Positions 12,426 to 24,728 of a DNA stretch of 64,000 bases are shown here, piece by piece (position 1 is the stretch's first letter; each line of letters opens with the position of its first letter). The position numbers were made by a program, and so were the translations under genes. The DNA is from Asterochloris sp. CNOR1 (Eukaryota > Chlorophyta > Trebouxiophyceae > Trebouxiales > Trebouxiaceae), in NCBI GenBank assembly GCA_963969365.1, contig OZ017754.1:1302001-1366000 (forward strand), read 5' to 3'. A model generated the notes under the pieces. The model was not told where the DNA came from. It did no database searches and saw only the letters and a program-made list of their open reading frames with translations.

Positions 12426-13792
12426 ATGCAGGCGGCCAGAGCAGGTAGAAGGGCAGCTCGCCGTATGCCAGCTGCTACAGCTGCAGCTTCTCCAGATGGT
12501 GATGAGGGTGGTGCTCTGTCTCCACAGCCCCCAGTAAGCTTGTGGTGGACCTTTGCAAAGCAGCTTTGTTGCAACCTGTACGAGTCAAGCTTCGCATTCC
12601 CTTGCACCTGCCACACTGCAGAACCCCAGGCAAGGGGGTTGGGGCAACCAGGACGCAGCTGCCCCATCAGGAGGCCCAGCTCCTACTGCAGCATCTGCAC
12701 ATGGCCTTCAGATGCCACTCAGTGCAGCGCCTGCAGCCACAGCATCAGCAGAGGTGGCAGGGGGGCAGCGGCTTGCAGGAGTTTCGAGGAGGAAGGCAGC
12801 CCAGGAGGCAGCGCGTAAGGAGCAGACCATGTGAGGCGCTGCTTGCTTGGCTGCAGACTGGCGCATGGCATTGCCTTTGCAGCAGGACACACAAACAGCG
12901 GGTCTCCTGGTGCCTGCAGAGCTGCGCTCCAGGCAGAGTTTAGCAGGCATAGCAATGTAGAGGCTGAGGAGCAGGTGAGCTCTGCACATGGATGCCCTGC
13001 GTGGATCTGCTGTTTCAGTGCTGCATGGCATGCTGGACAAGCGGCTGGACCTACAATTCTGCTGCTGCACTTGTTGCCTTCCTTCTTGCTGCTCCCCTAA
13101 TCGAGGAATTCTGCGTGTGCAGGTGATGGACATCCCTGACCTTGAGGCTGCAGAGGACATCACCAGACAGGTGTCAATCACCTTTGAACCGCACAGACAA
13201 GGACCCTGTACTGCAAGTGTCACTGATGCTGCTGCCTGAGGCAGGACCAATTTTCCTGCTTATAGGCTTGATTACATCTCTGCATCGCAGGTGGTGCACA
13301 GCAACACCTGGCCCATGTGCTGCTGCAGGTGGCAGCTGCTCCTGCTGCCCGAGGCGCGGCAGTTCAATACATCGCAGAGCTGGAGAATGAGGACCAATAT
13401 CACCTGCCAGTGGATGACCAGGACAGGGAAATCAATCTGTCGCTGCTCACAGCCTGCCTGTGCGCTGCAGACCAGGTGCGCCCGGTGTAAGTGCGATGGA
13501 CAGCTTCCACAGCAGCTGGAACACACCTCCACCAGCTGAGGTTCGTGCTCAGCAACCCTGCAGGACAGCTCAGTGCTGTGCAAATGCCGAGCTGACTGAA
13601 ACAGGAGCCACCAAGAACAGATGGGTGCTGATGCAGGCAGCTGAGGAGCTGGTCGTTTGGGATCATGAGCTGCTGTTCACGTCAGTGGCATCAGAGATCA
13701 ACAAGGAGATGGAGGCGTTGCAGCCTTTAGAGCAGACAGACAGCAGTGCAGGTGAGTGCAGCTGCCACTTTGCACATGTCTACTGCCTGTGA
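12426..13792 (+). CDS. IFT43: Intraflagellar transport protein 43 (IFT-A subunit)
   Basis: Exons: 12426-12533, 12622-12830, 12947-12974, 13123-13170, 13329-13475, 13637-13792 (696 nt, 231 aa; human IFT43 is close to 210). IFT43 belongs to the IFT-A complex, which carries cargo back from the tip of cilia. The N-terminal half is basic, Ala-rich and probably disordered, and contains the family block RQGGW. The core signature reads across two introns: MDIPDLEAAEDITRQ then VAAAPAARGAAVQYIAELEN, matching the IFT43 pattern of an IPDLEE block, QVAAPP and a tyrosine-bearing segment. EINLSLLTACL matches the IDLKLLTKVL block, and VWDHELLFTSVASEI matches WDWDHLFTEVSSEI. Start: first in-frame ATG before the basic N-terminus. 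The final residues after TDSSAG could alternatively be removed by a further splice. It converges with the next gene at a gap of only 155 bases. Confidence 0.9.
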
Positions 13793-13947
13793 GCGCGTCT
13801 GCAAATTGCATGGCTCTCTGAGGTCTTACAGCCTGTGCAGGGGACCTGTACCTTGAGTTCTGAGGATATCACCATTGGTCAGAGCTTTACCCCTTCCTTG
13901 ATATACTAGGGCAAATGTATTCAAAACCCACCGCAGTCTGCTTTACT

Positions 13948-16945
13948 TCAACTTCTGCCTGCTGGCTGCCTGGTCCTTGACGAGGCTGGTTGCTCTACAT
14001 TATCTAGAAGCTCTGCAAATGAGACTTTAGGGCGCCGCCCTCTTGGTGCAGAGGCAGGGTTCTGCTCATCAGAGCTGATTTGCTGTGCCTGCGGGGGTGT
14101 CGAAACTGAGTCTTCAGGGGTGGCAGACAACACAGAGGAGTCGCTTTCCTCCTCCTCGTCCTCAGCACGGCGCCAGAGCACAGGAGCTGCCTCCTCCTCC
14201 GCTGAACTGGGCAAGGGGGCTGTTGGGGACAGGGTGGAGGTGTCTGAGGAGGCTATGGCACCCAGCGAGACCACTGGCCGACCCCACTCGTCTGTGCCCG
14301 CCTCAGCACTCTGGGGCTGGGGCAATGGCCACTGCTGCTTAAGTGACTGGCTGGCAGCTGCCGGTACTGCGTCTGCCGTGGACGCAGGCTCAGCGGGTCG
14401 CACATCTGGCTGCTGCAGCACAGCAGCAGGCCTGCCAACCTGAGGCAGCCACCCAGGCAGGGGCAGGCGGGGTTGCGGCAGCCCCAAAAACTTCTGAGGG
14501 CTCTTGTCTGGCGCCTGTTTGCCAGACTGTTCAGTGGCCTGCCACTGACGCTGCTTGTCCAGTCTGGCCTGCTCCCACTTGTGAGTCAAAGAGCGGAACA
14601 GTGGGCGCAGGCGCAGCAGCACCAGCGCCAGCAGCACAGTAGCGGTGCTGCCTCCCAAGACAGGCACCGCCACCGGGGCAAAAGCCTGCACCTGTGCAGG
14701 CAGCAGGTGCAGCAACCTCTGACCTGCAGGAGCAGCAGTGCTGGGCATCAGCATGATGGTGCTACTCTAGTGTCCCAGGTAAGGTGCAGCTTCTGAACCC
14801 TTCACTGCTGCATATAAATCTACCCTGATTGTGCTGGCAATGCTGGCCTTCGTGAAAGCTACACATGTGCAAGCCTGCATGCCCCTGCCCAAGCAGGAGT
14901 CATGCACGAGCAAAGCAGGGCCCACCGAGCCAAGCAGTTGCTGAGTTGCCAGCAGAGCTGATTGCCTGCTGCTCACCTAATGAAGGCTCTTGCATCACCA
15001 ATGCCTCCTGTGCAATCTTGGCATCCCCATCAGCCTTGTTAGGGGGCAACTTGACGCCTGCACACAACACAAAGCAGCTGCATGCAGATCAGTGCAAGTA
15101 CCTTTCTTTTCAGTCATCGTCAAAAATGGAATCCCGTCAGGCTGTGCAGCCGCAATAGGGTGCCAGCTGAGCAGGGCCATGCCCCAGCGTGCAGCCGCAG
15201 CAAGGCTGAGCCAGGCCAAATCCCAAGCAAGCCAGTCCCTTAGTTGAGCAGGCTGATGCTCTGTTAGAAGCTCACGGCCCAAGCTGAGCAGGTTCACGTC
15301 CTACCCTGCGCAAGGCCCCAAGCTGGCCAGAGTCACAATCCAAGAGCACGTGAGAGCCTACCTGTGGCTGCACATGCATGCTGCCAAACTGGACGCCCCA
15401 CAAGCACATGGGAGCCCACCTGCAGCCTGCAGGAGGCGCGTTGTTGCATCTGGCTCCTTGGCACTTGACCTGCGCTGCTGAGCTGACATCACCCCAGGAA
15501 GCGGCAGAGAATCTCCTGGCCTCAAATTGTCAAAAGGGTCCACAGGGCCTTCCTCCGTGCTGCTGTCAGGCTGCTGCTGCTCTGGAGCGTCCTGGTCAGC
15601 CTCTGCCTGGGGAGACTGGAGGAAGGTGGGCCCCAGAGGCTGGTGAGCAGCACCTGCCTCAGCCCTGCTTGGCGGCAGCCTGCCTGCCTCTGCCTTGCTC
15701 TGCTGCGCCGTGCTCTCCTGCGGGCCCGTGTGTGGCTGGTTGCTAGCACCTGTCTGAGTTCTGCTTGGTGTCGGCCTGCCTGCTTCTAGGCCACCCTGGC
15801 GGACTGCGCCGTCCTGCTGGGGCTCCCGTGGCTGTTCAACACCATCTGCCTGGCTCCTCCCTGAATTTGGTCTGCCCGCACCTGCATCACCCTGGCTGGC
15901 ACTCCCCAACTGGGTATTGTCTGGGGCAGCCTGGGTGGCTGATGGCTGTGTGCGGGTGGGCAAGGATGGGCGCAGGCGCTCCTGCAGGGATTGCGTGGCT
16001 GCCGACGCGCCACTAGACAGCTGCGCACCCAGGCCCTGCATGCAGGCAGTGGGGCTGTGTCATGGAACGCAATGTCAGGCTCAGTCTGCATTGCGGCACA
16101 GGAAGGCTGATCACTGACATCATCTGCCATGGCTGTGAATTCCAAAGCTGCTGTTCCGCAGTCGCCAGCTGCCCTTGCAGTTCACCACAGGTGCCTTGAA
16201 CAGCAAGCCTGCCTCCATATCTCCTCCCTGGAGCAAACTGTAGAGCTCCATGCTGGTGCAGTGGCTGCTTTGGTGGCACAGCGCTCACCTCCCAAGCCCC
16301 CTTCGGCTGCTTCGAAGGCTCCTGTGCAGTGCGGCGCTCTTGGGGCCCGCTGGTGCTGGCAGTGCCGCCAGACATACGCCTCTCCAGAGAGAGGCCATTG
16401 GTCATGCTTCCCTCACCCCTGCTGCTGCTGGCTGCTGACGCCGACGCCCTGGCTGGCCCAAGATGGGGGGCAGCCTGCTGTTGCGTGAGGCCCAGCAACT
16501 GCATTGAGGCGTCATGGTCGGCTCCCTCCTTCAGGAGCTCCTCGAACAACGCCAGAAGGTCGGCATCTGACATGCTGTCCATCCTGCAGAGGGTGGCGAG
16601 AGCTGTATGAGTGGGGCAGGCAGCAGTCAGTGAGGTCAGGCTTGTGCAGCATGAACATGACCAGGGCTAGCAGCGGGCTGCGTCACCTGCTGCCAAGCTG
16701 TTGCAGGATGATGCGTTCCAGTGTAGCTCGAGGGATGGAGATGGCATGCTCCTGCTCCAGGCTGGACCCTCTGCGCAGCACATGAGGCCTCAACAGCTGC
16801 GCAAAGAAGTCTGGAATGCAGGCACACCACCCACCTGGACTGGAAGGCCTCTGCTGGCAAAAGTGGGCAAGTCATCAGTGTCAGGACAGCTGCTACAGAA
16901 AGAGCCTGCTGTCGGGCCTGTGCCTGGCAGATGCAGATCAGGCAT
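13948..16945 (-). CDS. Hypothetical single-pass membrane protein with a PP1-docking-like motif
   Basis: Exons in transcript order: 16945-16835, 16796-16687, 16583-16289, 16035-15420, 15260-15102, 15057-14977, 14723-13948 (2,148 nt, 715 aa, every junction in phase). I do not recognise the family. Residues ~38-90 are helical (ERIILQQLGSRMDSMSDADL, then LLALFEELLKEG). Residues ~173-377 are a long Gln/Pro/Ser/Glu-rich low-complexity stretch. Residues ~380-415 form a Trp-rich, moderately hydrophobic segment (DWLAWDLAWLSLAAAARWG). A clear membrane helix lies at ~473-495, followed by a basic stretch (HKWEQARLDKQRQW). The cytosol- or stroma-facing tail is acidic and Ser-rich and ends with KVSFAELLD at residues ~690-698. 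KVSF fits the RVxF pattern used to bind protein phosphatase 1. The last exon is open over 774 bases and its ATG at 14754 could be a separate start, so two genes are an alternative reading. Confidence 0.62.
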
Positions 16946-17272
16946 GATCGCCGTGAGGGGCAAAGGGGCTTCTGCTGCACCCTTTTAAGGCAGCATGATT
17001 GGAATTGGTGCCCGAGAGCAGCTGGCATGTTCCTGCTGCAGGGACTCTAAGTTTGAGTTTTGAGTTCGCAAGATACGGTCTTGTCAATGCTTAGGGCCAG
17101 GTAAGTGCTACCATATATGAGGAGGTCTGCAGCTATGGGCGTCACCCCGATAGCATCCAGAGCGAGCAGGTGCCAAGGTGAAACCCCATTAGTGAATTCT
17201 GTGCTCTGCTGCCCTGCAGCCTGACCAGACTGATCCCTGAGGTGTGCTGTTGCCTGCAGGCCATCACACCCA

Positions 17273-17599
17273 ATGGCACGAGCTGCCATGGCAACCATCA
17301 TTCTGGCCAGCCTCCTGTGTGCAACCTGCACAACCGCTCTGGCCAGCGCCAAGAACTCAGACCTGTGGTGGCAGTACAAGGCCTTCACTGATGATGCGAC
17401 TAGTGCCACCAGGCAGCCAGTGTCACCCCCAAGAAAAGTGGGTCCTCTACCTCCTCAGATGTTCGGTCAACAACCTGTGGTGTTGGAGGCAAGGCAAGAG
17501 CTCTTCCAGCCAGCCCCAGTGCAACCAGGAACATGGAGGCTGGGACTCATTGTGGCTAAGCTCTCAGCAGCCAAACACAGCAGATCTGCAAGACATTAG
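17273..17599 (+). CDS. Possible small secreted or lumenal protein
   Basis: This is a single open frame of 108 codons with an ATG start. The first 25 residues look like a signal peptide: basic start, hydrophobic core (ATIILASLLCATCTTALA) and a plausible cleavage after ALA. The remainder (WWQYKAF near the start, a Pro-rich middle, a basic end) resembles nothing I know. It sits between the divergent start of the minus-strand membrane protein at 16945 and the GAF gene at 18479. A minus-strand frame overlaps it but shows no better signal. It could also be the first exon of a longer gene, because acceptor-like CTGCAG precedes the ATG by about 14 bases. Confidence 0.4.
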   Translation: MARAAMATIILASLLCATCTTALASAKNSDLWWQYKAFTDDATSATRQPVSPPRKVGPLPPQMFGQQPVVLEARQELFQPAPVQPGTWRLGLIVAKLSAAKHSRSARH

Positions 17600-17995
17600 A
17601 CAGCTGTGCCCAAACAGGCCACTGTTGTGACAAGACTGTAGGCACATACCCAGACAGTCCTGTTCAAATTAAATTCCTGCTGCATGTCACCAAGACAATA
17701 CAATTTAACGCTTGGCCTCATACAATGTAGCCTCCTGTAAGCATTTCTGCCTGACTTCGCCTGTTGGCATATGTGAGGGGTTGTCTACTCAATTTTGCAT
17801 AATTCTGGCTATAAGACACTGCTGGCTGGGTGCTCCTCTGGGCTTCAATACTACCTGCCTTGGACTGCTGTGTGGAAGTTTGGCCAGCTCAATTCAACCA
17901 GCAAAACATTGCTGACTATGCCCAGCCTCTCATAGCCGCCTAGCGACCCATCTATTCATCAGATGGACCCTGCAGCTTTTTAACAGCTCAGTTGG

Positions 17996-18040
17996 CAACC
18001 GCAGCTGTGGCAACCGCAGCTGTGGCAACCGCAGCTGTGG
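17996..18040. repeat. Three perfect 15-bp tandem repeats
   Basis: The unit caaccgcagctgtgg is repeated three times without a mismatch just upstream of the first GAF gene. It lies in presumed 5' flank. A minisatellite of this size would be expected to vary between strains. Confidence 0.85.
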
Positions 18041-18478
18041 GCGCTTTGCCTCTTAATAATCCTTCTCTGCCCCGCGTTGCTTGATCATTTACGCAGCAGG
18101 CCCTTCGTCTGAGCTGGTGGTTCACCGGAGGCTGGATGCGCAGAAAGTTCAGTGCCTGCTGGCCATCATGCGCGTCGCCCACTTGAGCTCATAATCTGCG
18201 CTAAGGGGGCACAGGAGGGCGCCGACAGGTAAAGTGCACCCCGGCTGCACATGCATTTCTGCCACAGCTTGGTTGGATTGTACTGCTTGCACATTGAGAC
18301 ATGATGCTGCGCCTCCTGAGTGCATGTCGCAGGTGCAAGGACTGTGTGTACTCTTTGCTCCCTGCAGGCACCCCCTGCAAGGGGCTGCTGTGGCAAGGCG
18401 TCCACACCAGACCAGCTCTGTCCGGAACGCGCTGGGCAACGAAAGTTTGGCGGTGGACTGCATCAGCTGCAGGTCCCC

Positions 18479-21400
18479 ATGCAGGCCCCTCAGGAGGCAC
18501 AGGATCACACTGGGGAGGCACAGGCTCGCTTCGAGCGTGCCATTGCCACAAGTCTCCTCAATGCCATCAAGTTTGGCGATGCCATAGAAGCCATGGCAGA
18601 AGTGACCTGCCTGGCAGCCTTCAGGAACCGGAACGTGGGCGAGGCCACAGCCCACGCCCTCACCATCCTGTTCCCCCGGGTGCAGCACATGAGGTGAGGC
18701 CACAACAGCGGATGCTCTTGCAGGCACTTTGTCCTGCCCAGTCTGTCTCTACTTGTTGGGGTCCTGGGAGCAGCCAGGCTGCCTGTGCAGGTGCACGCCC
18801 GGCCACTTCGTAGGACGGGGCCTCTGACTGACTGTTTACCAAGGACATTATGCTTTGGCCCCTGCCTCACACTGTCCCCTGAGTCCGCTGCAGTGTGGCA
18901 GCCCTGTTGAGAGATGGAGTGGTGATGCGCACCAGCAACATGCTAAGGCCTGGGCCAGTCAGGGTGGAGGCAGCCTCCCTGCGCAACAGCGCCACGCGCA
19001 TTGCTGTCAAGCAGCATGCAATGTTCCAGAGCAAGAGGCGCCCAGGGGACAGGTGACTTTGCCATGTGGACTGCTTCCAATCAGAGCACACAGTGCTTTG
19101 GGCAAGCCTGCCTGTCTGGATTCAAGGGGCGCCTGCGCAACAACCTGGTGACCCCTGTGAAGTTCTTATGGGGCCAACATCTGACCTATGACATCAGCAC
19201 TCACCATAGCACTGTTCCTCTCGTCATGCTGTGGCCATTGATGCTGGAGGGCTGGATCATCCATGGTGGTATCATGATGTGCATGTGATCAGGCAGTCAT
19301 TGTTTTCTTGTTGTGTAATCCAGATGGGAACTCACTTGCAGGGAGGTGCTTCAGATGCTGCACACATGCTTGCCTTGCCCTCAATGCGATTGGAGCGGTT
19401 TTAGCTGCTTAAAGGTCGAGATATCATCTTGCTAGGACGCTTTGGGCACACAAGCATGCCTTTACATGCCAGGATATATGAGGCAGCAGGCCTTGTCAGC
19501 AGCCTTAGTCAGCAGGGCTGTGCAAAGGTTGCTTGTGTCAAGTTGTGCAGATGCCAGCGAGCCACCCACCTGTGCAGTTATGACCAAGCTCTCTGCTGCA
19601 GTCCTGCTGCGGGGAGACATGCGCCCACAGCCTGTTGCTCTGATATCAATGCTTCCAGCCCTCAGCTATGCGCCTCGCTGTTAGGCTGCTGTTGTGCTGC
19701 CAATCACATGCTAAGACCAGCATTCACAGCCACTTGCCCTGCACCGCAAAGCACTTTGAGCTGCAGCAGGACTCCTCAGGCAAATTGCTGTGCATCAAGC
19801 TCCTGTCCTGGCCCACAGTGCAAGGCGCTCTGGGCAGCCGGAGACATTTTAACACTATGGGGCAGCTAGGTAGCTGCTGGTTGCCCTGCAGTGCAAGGCA
19901 CGACAAGCTGCAGGGTCGATTTGACCCCAGAAGCTGCACACATGCGGCTGCAGCCCCTGCATATTTCCCTGCAGCGCAAGGCACTGTGATTGATTCACAT
20001 CAGTTGCTGGACATGTGCTGTTACCTCACAACTGTGGTGCTGAGCTTGCTGCTGGTTCCTGCCCCGCAGTGTGCGGCACTACGAGTTGCAGGAGGCCTTC
20101 GACACCCTGGGGTGCACTTCTGTGGTCTCTGTGCCCATTCCAGCAGTGCGCGTCTATACAGACGCCTACATCGCTGGGTCTGCTCCAGCCACGGGGGGGG
20201 ACACACCCCCTGCAGAGGGCCCAGTGTGGCCGTTGCTGCAGAATCTGAACGGGGCTGTGGGCGTCGTCAACTTTGGGCTGCAGGCGGATGATGTGGCGCT
20301 CAGCAGCAGGTGAATGCCCGAGCCCACTCTGTTGAGCTGCACTATGGATCCTGAATGACCCCATGCGGGTGCCCTGGAGCTAAGCACCATGCGATCATGT
20401 TCAAGGTTTCACCAAAGGCAGCGCTGGTATGACTGCTCCTCCTGATGCATGCTCCTGTGCCAGAGGCAAGCTGTCGACATTGACAGAGCAGCCTGAGCTG
20501 CTGAGCATGCTATAGGGGCAGATGACCCCGCCAAGGAAGCTGCAGGTGCAAGCCCTGCACCCGCCATGTTCGTGCGGTGCAGGCAAGGACGGCACTTCCT
20601 GGCACTCGCGCAGAGCTTGGGGCCCCACATAGGCTACCATGCGGAACACCATTTCAAGACAATGCTGGACCTGCAGAAGCAGGTGGGCATTCTTCCTCAA
20701 GCACTTGCCTGCTGCACAGCAGCATGGCTGCCACAGCATGTAAATGTGCTTACCTCCACATCCTGGATGCCAGACATGCCTGGGTCACAGTGGATGCAGC
20801 CATTGTGCAACTGCCTGTGCAATGAGCATATGGTCAAAGACTCCAGGCAGCAAAATACCCTGTCCTTCCCCATGCCTCAACTCCCCTCACGTCAATGCAG
20901 CTCTGCTGTGCCTGCAGGTGCATGAGACTGCTGCACAAAACATCAAACATCGGCGCCCCAGCATGGTCCCAGATTCACCTGCCCTGTGCGTGCATGACAG
21001 TGCGCACAGCCTGGGGCAGGAGCTGAAGGCTTCGGCCAGGCCTCTACAGGTGCAGCTCAGCAGCTTTGACTTCTTTTGTGTTTGAGCTTACGTCTTGATG
21101 CCATTGTCTTACATAATGGTTGTTTGCTTGCTCTTGTCTTGGTGCTTCAGTGTCAGCACTGCGCGCTCAGTGCTGGTCTGCCTGGAAAAGCGTTGCTGCC
21201 TCCCTTGCTGAAGGTTGGCCCGTAGCCTTGCAAGATGAGCAGCCCCTGCCTGCTGTGCAGCCTCTGCTGACCAGTGCAGCCTGTGCTTGCTGCACTCGTT
21301 CATGCTCTGAATGTGGCCCGTGCTTGTGCATTGTGGTCACAGGGACTGAGATTCAACACACTCTGCAGGCCCCTCGCCCAGGGGCTGGCCCTCAGATGGG

Positions 21401-24264
21401 GCAGAGCCCGGCAGACGTTGCAGCGCAGAGTCTCTCGCCAGTATCTGCAGCGGCGCCCTCTGGAGAGGGAGCGCAGACGACCGCTGCTGGATCGCCCAGG
21501 CGGCAATCAGAGCCCAGGATGGTGTCGCCGTTCTCCAGCTTTCAGGTCAGTGGCAGCATCCACCAGCTGCAGTGCTGTACTTGCCATCTTGTGCTGGAAC
21601 ATGCCAGCTTGCGCAACCCAACAGGATGACGCCAGACTGGCCGCCAGACTGTGCTCACCGATCACAGACTGCCAGCGCGCAGCGATGAGCCCATTCAGGA
21701 GGCCTCCCTCTACCTCCGTGGGTCCCTCCGCAGCTGAGCAGCACAGTGCGTGCCAGCTCACGAGTGAGCCTGCCTGCGCTGATGCGGACGTCCCACCAGA
21801 CAGCAGCGATGCTTAATTTCTGCCCACTCTTCTCTTGCTTGATACTCTGCTAGAGCCGCTCCTACTGTGCATGCTGCTGGCAGCGCTCAGCAACTGCTGG
21901 AACCTGTGTGCCTTGAGCTTGCTGCTTTCAGCAGCTTTCAAGCAGAGGGCTCTGCAGATTGGCAGCAAGCGGCCCTCTGCCAGGGGTGTTGTTTTTGCAG
22001 CTCTGATGGCACACCAGCTGCTGGTTTGAGAGGTGGCCTGCACCCACTGCCGCGAGCGCACTGGGCCAGAGTCAGGGCGCAATGCAAGTGCTCAGTACTC
22101 TTTGTCAGTTTCAAGCCCAATCACCTGCTGTACGAGACTCTTCAGCGGGAGACGGGGCCAGCACCAATAGCTGAGCTGTGTGTTGGCTGTCCTGAACCAA
22201 TCCACCTGCTGCAGGCCCGTGCAGAACCAGAAGCAGGTCCAGCCCCCATTGCTGAGGGCAATGAGGAGGAGGAGGTGGCAGGGAACAAGCTGGACCTGGC
22301 ACCGGCACCTACTGCCCTTGACTGCAGCCTAATAACGCCTAACCCCTTGATCTCGGTTGCTGGTGTCGCGGCTGCACATCAGGAGGCGGACCAGCTGCCT
22401 GCCCTCGATGAGGGTGGCAGCGGCATAGAGAGGTGGGCAAAGCATTGCTTTGCTTTCTTGCTCAAGGCAGGTTCCCAGGCTGTCATGCCAGGAAAGGCGC
22501 CGCAGCAGCATGGGCGGGTGGGAGATGAGCTACCCTAGGTGTTGTGTTGCAGAGGCGCAGTGTGGCAGGAAGCGGCCGTGTTGTCAGCCCTGCACGAGGG
22601 CAGCAGGACATGTGGACTGCACCTGCACAAGGCACTAGAACACGGCCAGGCTTTCAGCCTTGCATGAGCGAGGGCAGCATAGGCTGGTGGGGAAAGACTT
22701 GCTCTGGGTGGGGTAAAGCACTTGCATTAGGCAGCTGGAGCCAGTCAGCTTGCTGGCCCTGAACAAGAGCAGCAGCTTGGATATGTGGGAAGGAGGCCAG
22801 CCAGGATGTGGTATCGCTCTGGGGTAGCTGTGCAGTTGCACAGGGGAGCAGCAGGCAATTCTCAGGCCAATGCAAAAGACCTGAGATTGGTGCGGCCGGG
22901 TGTTGCAGCTGCATTAGATGTAGCCTGAGTGCACCAGCATAGAGACCCAGCCAACAATGTGGACCAATCGCTTGCACTTGTTGCCTGTGTGAATGTTGAC
23001 CCTGAGACTGGGGAGGCTTTGTATGCTGAGCACTGTAGAGCTCTGCGTTCTGTAGTGAACAGGAACCATGGTCCAGTGCTGATGACGACCTGGTGCCTTT
23101 GAGTGAGCGAATGTTTGCCCTGCAGACTTGCAAACAAGCACATCTCTTCTGCAGGTCCAATGCCGATGAATTGGTGGTCCCCTCAGATGAGCTGCCACCC
23201 GCACTGGCAGCAGCTGCTGCCGTCTCGCCTGCTGCAGCAAAGGTCACAGCTGAGGCTTTGGCTGCAGCAGCCAGCTCCCTGCTCCGCAAGTCCTTCAGTG
23301 GGACACGGGTGAAGCTGGTGCACCCCCGCGTCTTACGGCGTGGCACCAGCCTGCCTGTCGCCAGCAGCGGGGTGCCCACAAAACCTTCAGCTGTAAGTAC
23401 TGCCAGCCTGCGGCTACACCATGCATTGTGTTTTAGAGGAGCCTAGCCTGAGCGAGGCAAGCAGCCAGGTGTGCATGTGACACACATATATAGCATGCAC
23501 CTTGCCCAGTTCTGGCTGTCACCAGCTCATTGTAGAAGTCTCACAGTCTGCTTGTGAGATCATTGGCTCTTCGCAGCTGGCTAATGGCCTGACAGTCTCC
23601 AACATATGCCACCCTGCTGTGCAGCTGCCTTCATCTGCACCGCTGCCTGTGCACCAGCTCTCTTGGTGCCTTTCAGCATGACATGCCCAGCTTGCCGTCT
23701 ACTGTGCGCTGCAAGACATGGCACGACACAACGCAAGTTGACTATCTTGTCGAGTCTTGTTACTGCTTGCAGGTGTCTCAGCTGAGCAAGGGAGGCAAGC
23801 AGCACAGCGACCCGCTGGCTCTGAGGCAGGGCACAGCAGGCATGGCTGTGAGCAGCCCGGGAGGGGTCCACGATGTGCTGAAGCGTTCAGCAGGCGGGCT
23901 CCCCCAGCACAGGGCCTCTTTCCCATCCCCAGAGGCAGCTGCCGGCTGGATGCCCAGGTCCCTGCAGGGCTCCAGTTGGTATGAGGGCAGCAGGTGTGTC
24001 AGTGTGGCAGACCAGGTGTCAGCCGCAGCTGCTGCGACGCTGTCCACCCACGACCTGAGCCCCCAGGACTCTGCTGGAGAGCAGAATCTGCAGGCGCAGA
24101 CGGGGGGCCTGGCTGCTGCGCTGGCTGCCCACAGTGGGAGGCAGCAGCAGCAGCCAGCAGTGCGTAGCAAGCAGACTCGGTTGGGCTCCCTCAAGGATTT
24201 TGGGGGGGCGTCGGTGCCAGGCAGGGACCCACCGACGCCCCTGAGCCCCCCGCCTCGATCCTGA
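18479..24264 (+). CDS. GAF-like domain protein, tandem paralogue 1 (soluble copy)
   Basis: Exons: 18479-18693, 18894-19052, 20070-20309, 20583-20682, 20918-21049, 21369-21545, 22215-22432, 23155-23392, 23773-24264 (1,971 nt, 656 aa). Residues ~1-238 form a GAF-like module: a helical lead-in (FERAIATSLLNAIKFGDAIE), VAALLRDGVVMRTSNML, the core strands SVVSVPIPAV and NGAVGVVNFGL, and a C-terminal helix GRHFLALAQSLGPHIGYHA. GAF domains bind small ligands or cyclic nucleotides, or mediate dimerisation; the ligand is unknown here. The rest is Ala/Ser/Pro-rich and probably disordered, with the motif RMVSPF shared with the next gene. The frame stays open upstream of the ATG to an acceptor-like site at 18367, so further 5' exons are possible. 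Exon phases match the downstream paralogue. No membrane segment was found. Confidence 0.6.
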
Positions 24265-24728
24265 CAGGTCCAGGTTTCCCCAGCCAGGCTAGCGGGGCTT
24301 TTGTTGAGGCAGCCCCCATCAGCAAAGAGCTGCCAGCCTCCCCCTGTCAGGCAGCTTGGGCTCTTGGCGAGGCAGCGCCAGCCAGCAGCCGAGAGCCTCA
24401 GCACCACCAGTCCAGCAACCGCCCTCAGTCAGTCACCAAGCCGGCCGCCCAGATCGGCTGTACAGCAACAGCAGTGCCAGGCATGCAAACACCCAACCAC
24501 CAACCCCGGAACCAGTTAGTCCAGATGCCCTTCTCAAGATTCTTTTGCGCCAGCAGCAGGAGCCATCCTGGGACTGTGTCCCCACCACAGGCTGGCCCCA
24601 CGGGTCGCCACCCACAGGAGCAGCAGCCCAGCTTGACTCCTGGGTCAGCAAACAGGCTCCTGCTGCTGGTCAGTCTCACTTGCAGAAGTTACGCCGCAAG
24701 CTGCAGGTGGGCTGATCAGTACTCTTGA
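24265..24728 (+). pseudogene. Coding-like tail after the stop of GAF gene 1
   Basis: After the TGA at 24262-24264, two overlapping plus frames stay open to 24715 and 24728. Their composition (Ser, Pro, Gln, Ala) is like the preceding exon; one reads GFPSQASGAFVEAAPISKEL and the other ends HLQKLRRKLQ. A run of seven G at 24202-24208 lies inside the last exon, and a one-base length error there would move the reading from the current frame into the first of these. The alternatives are a real truncation or an unresolved 3' exon. Which holds cannot be settled from the sequence alone. Confidence 0.4.

Noticed and set aside
23778-24407. 209-codon minus-strand open frame
   Set aside because: It is antisense to the last exon of GAF gene 1, whose frame and phases are better supported.
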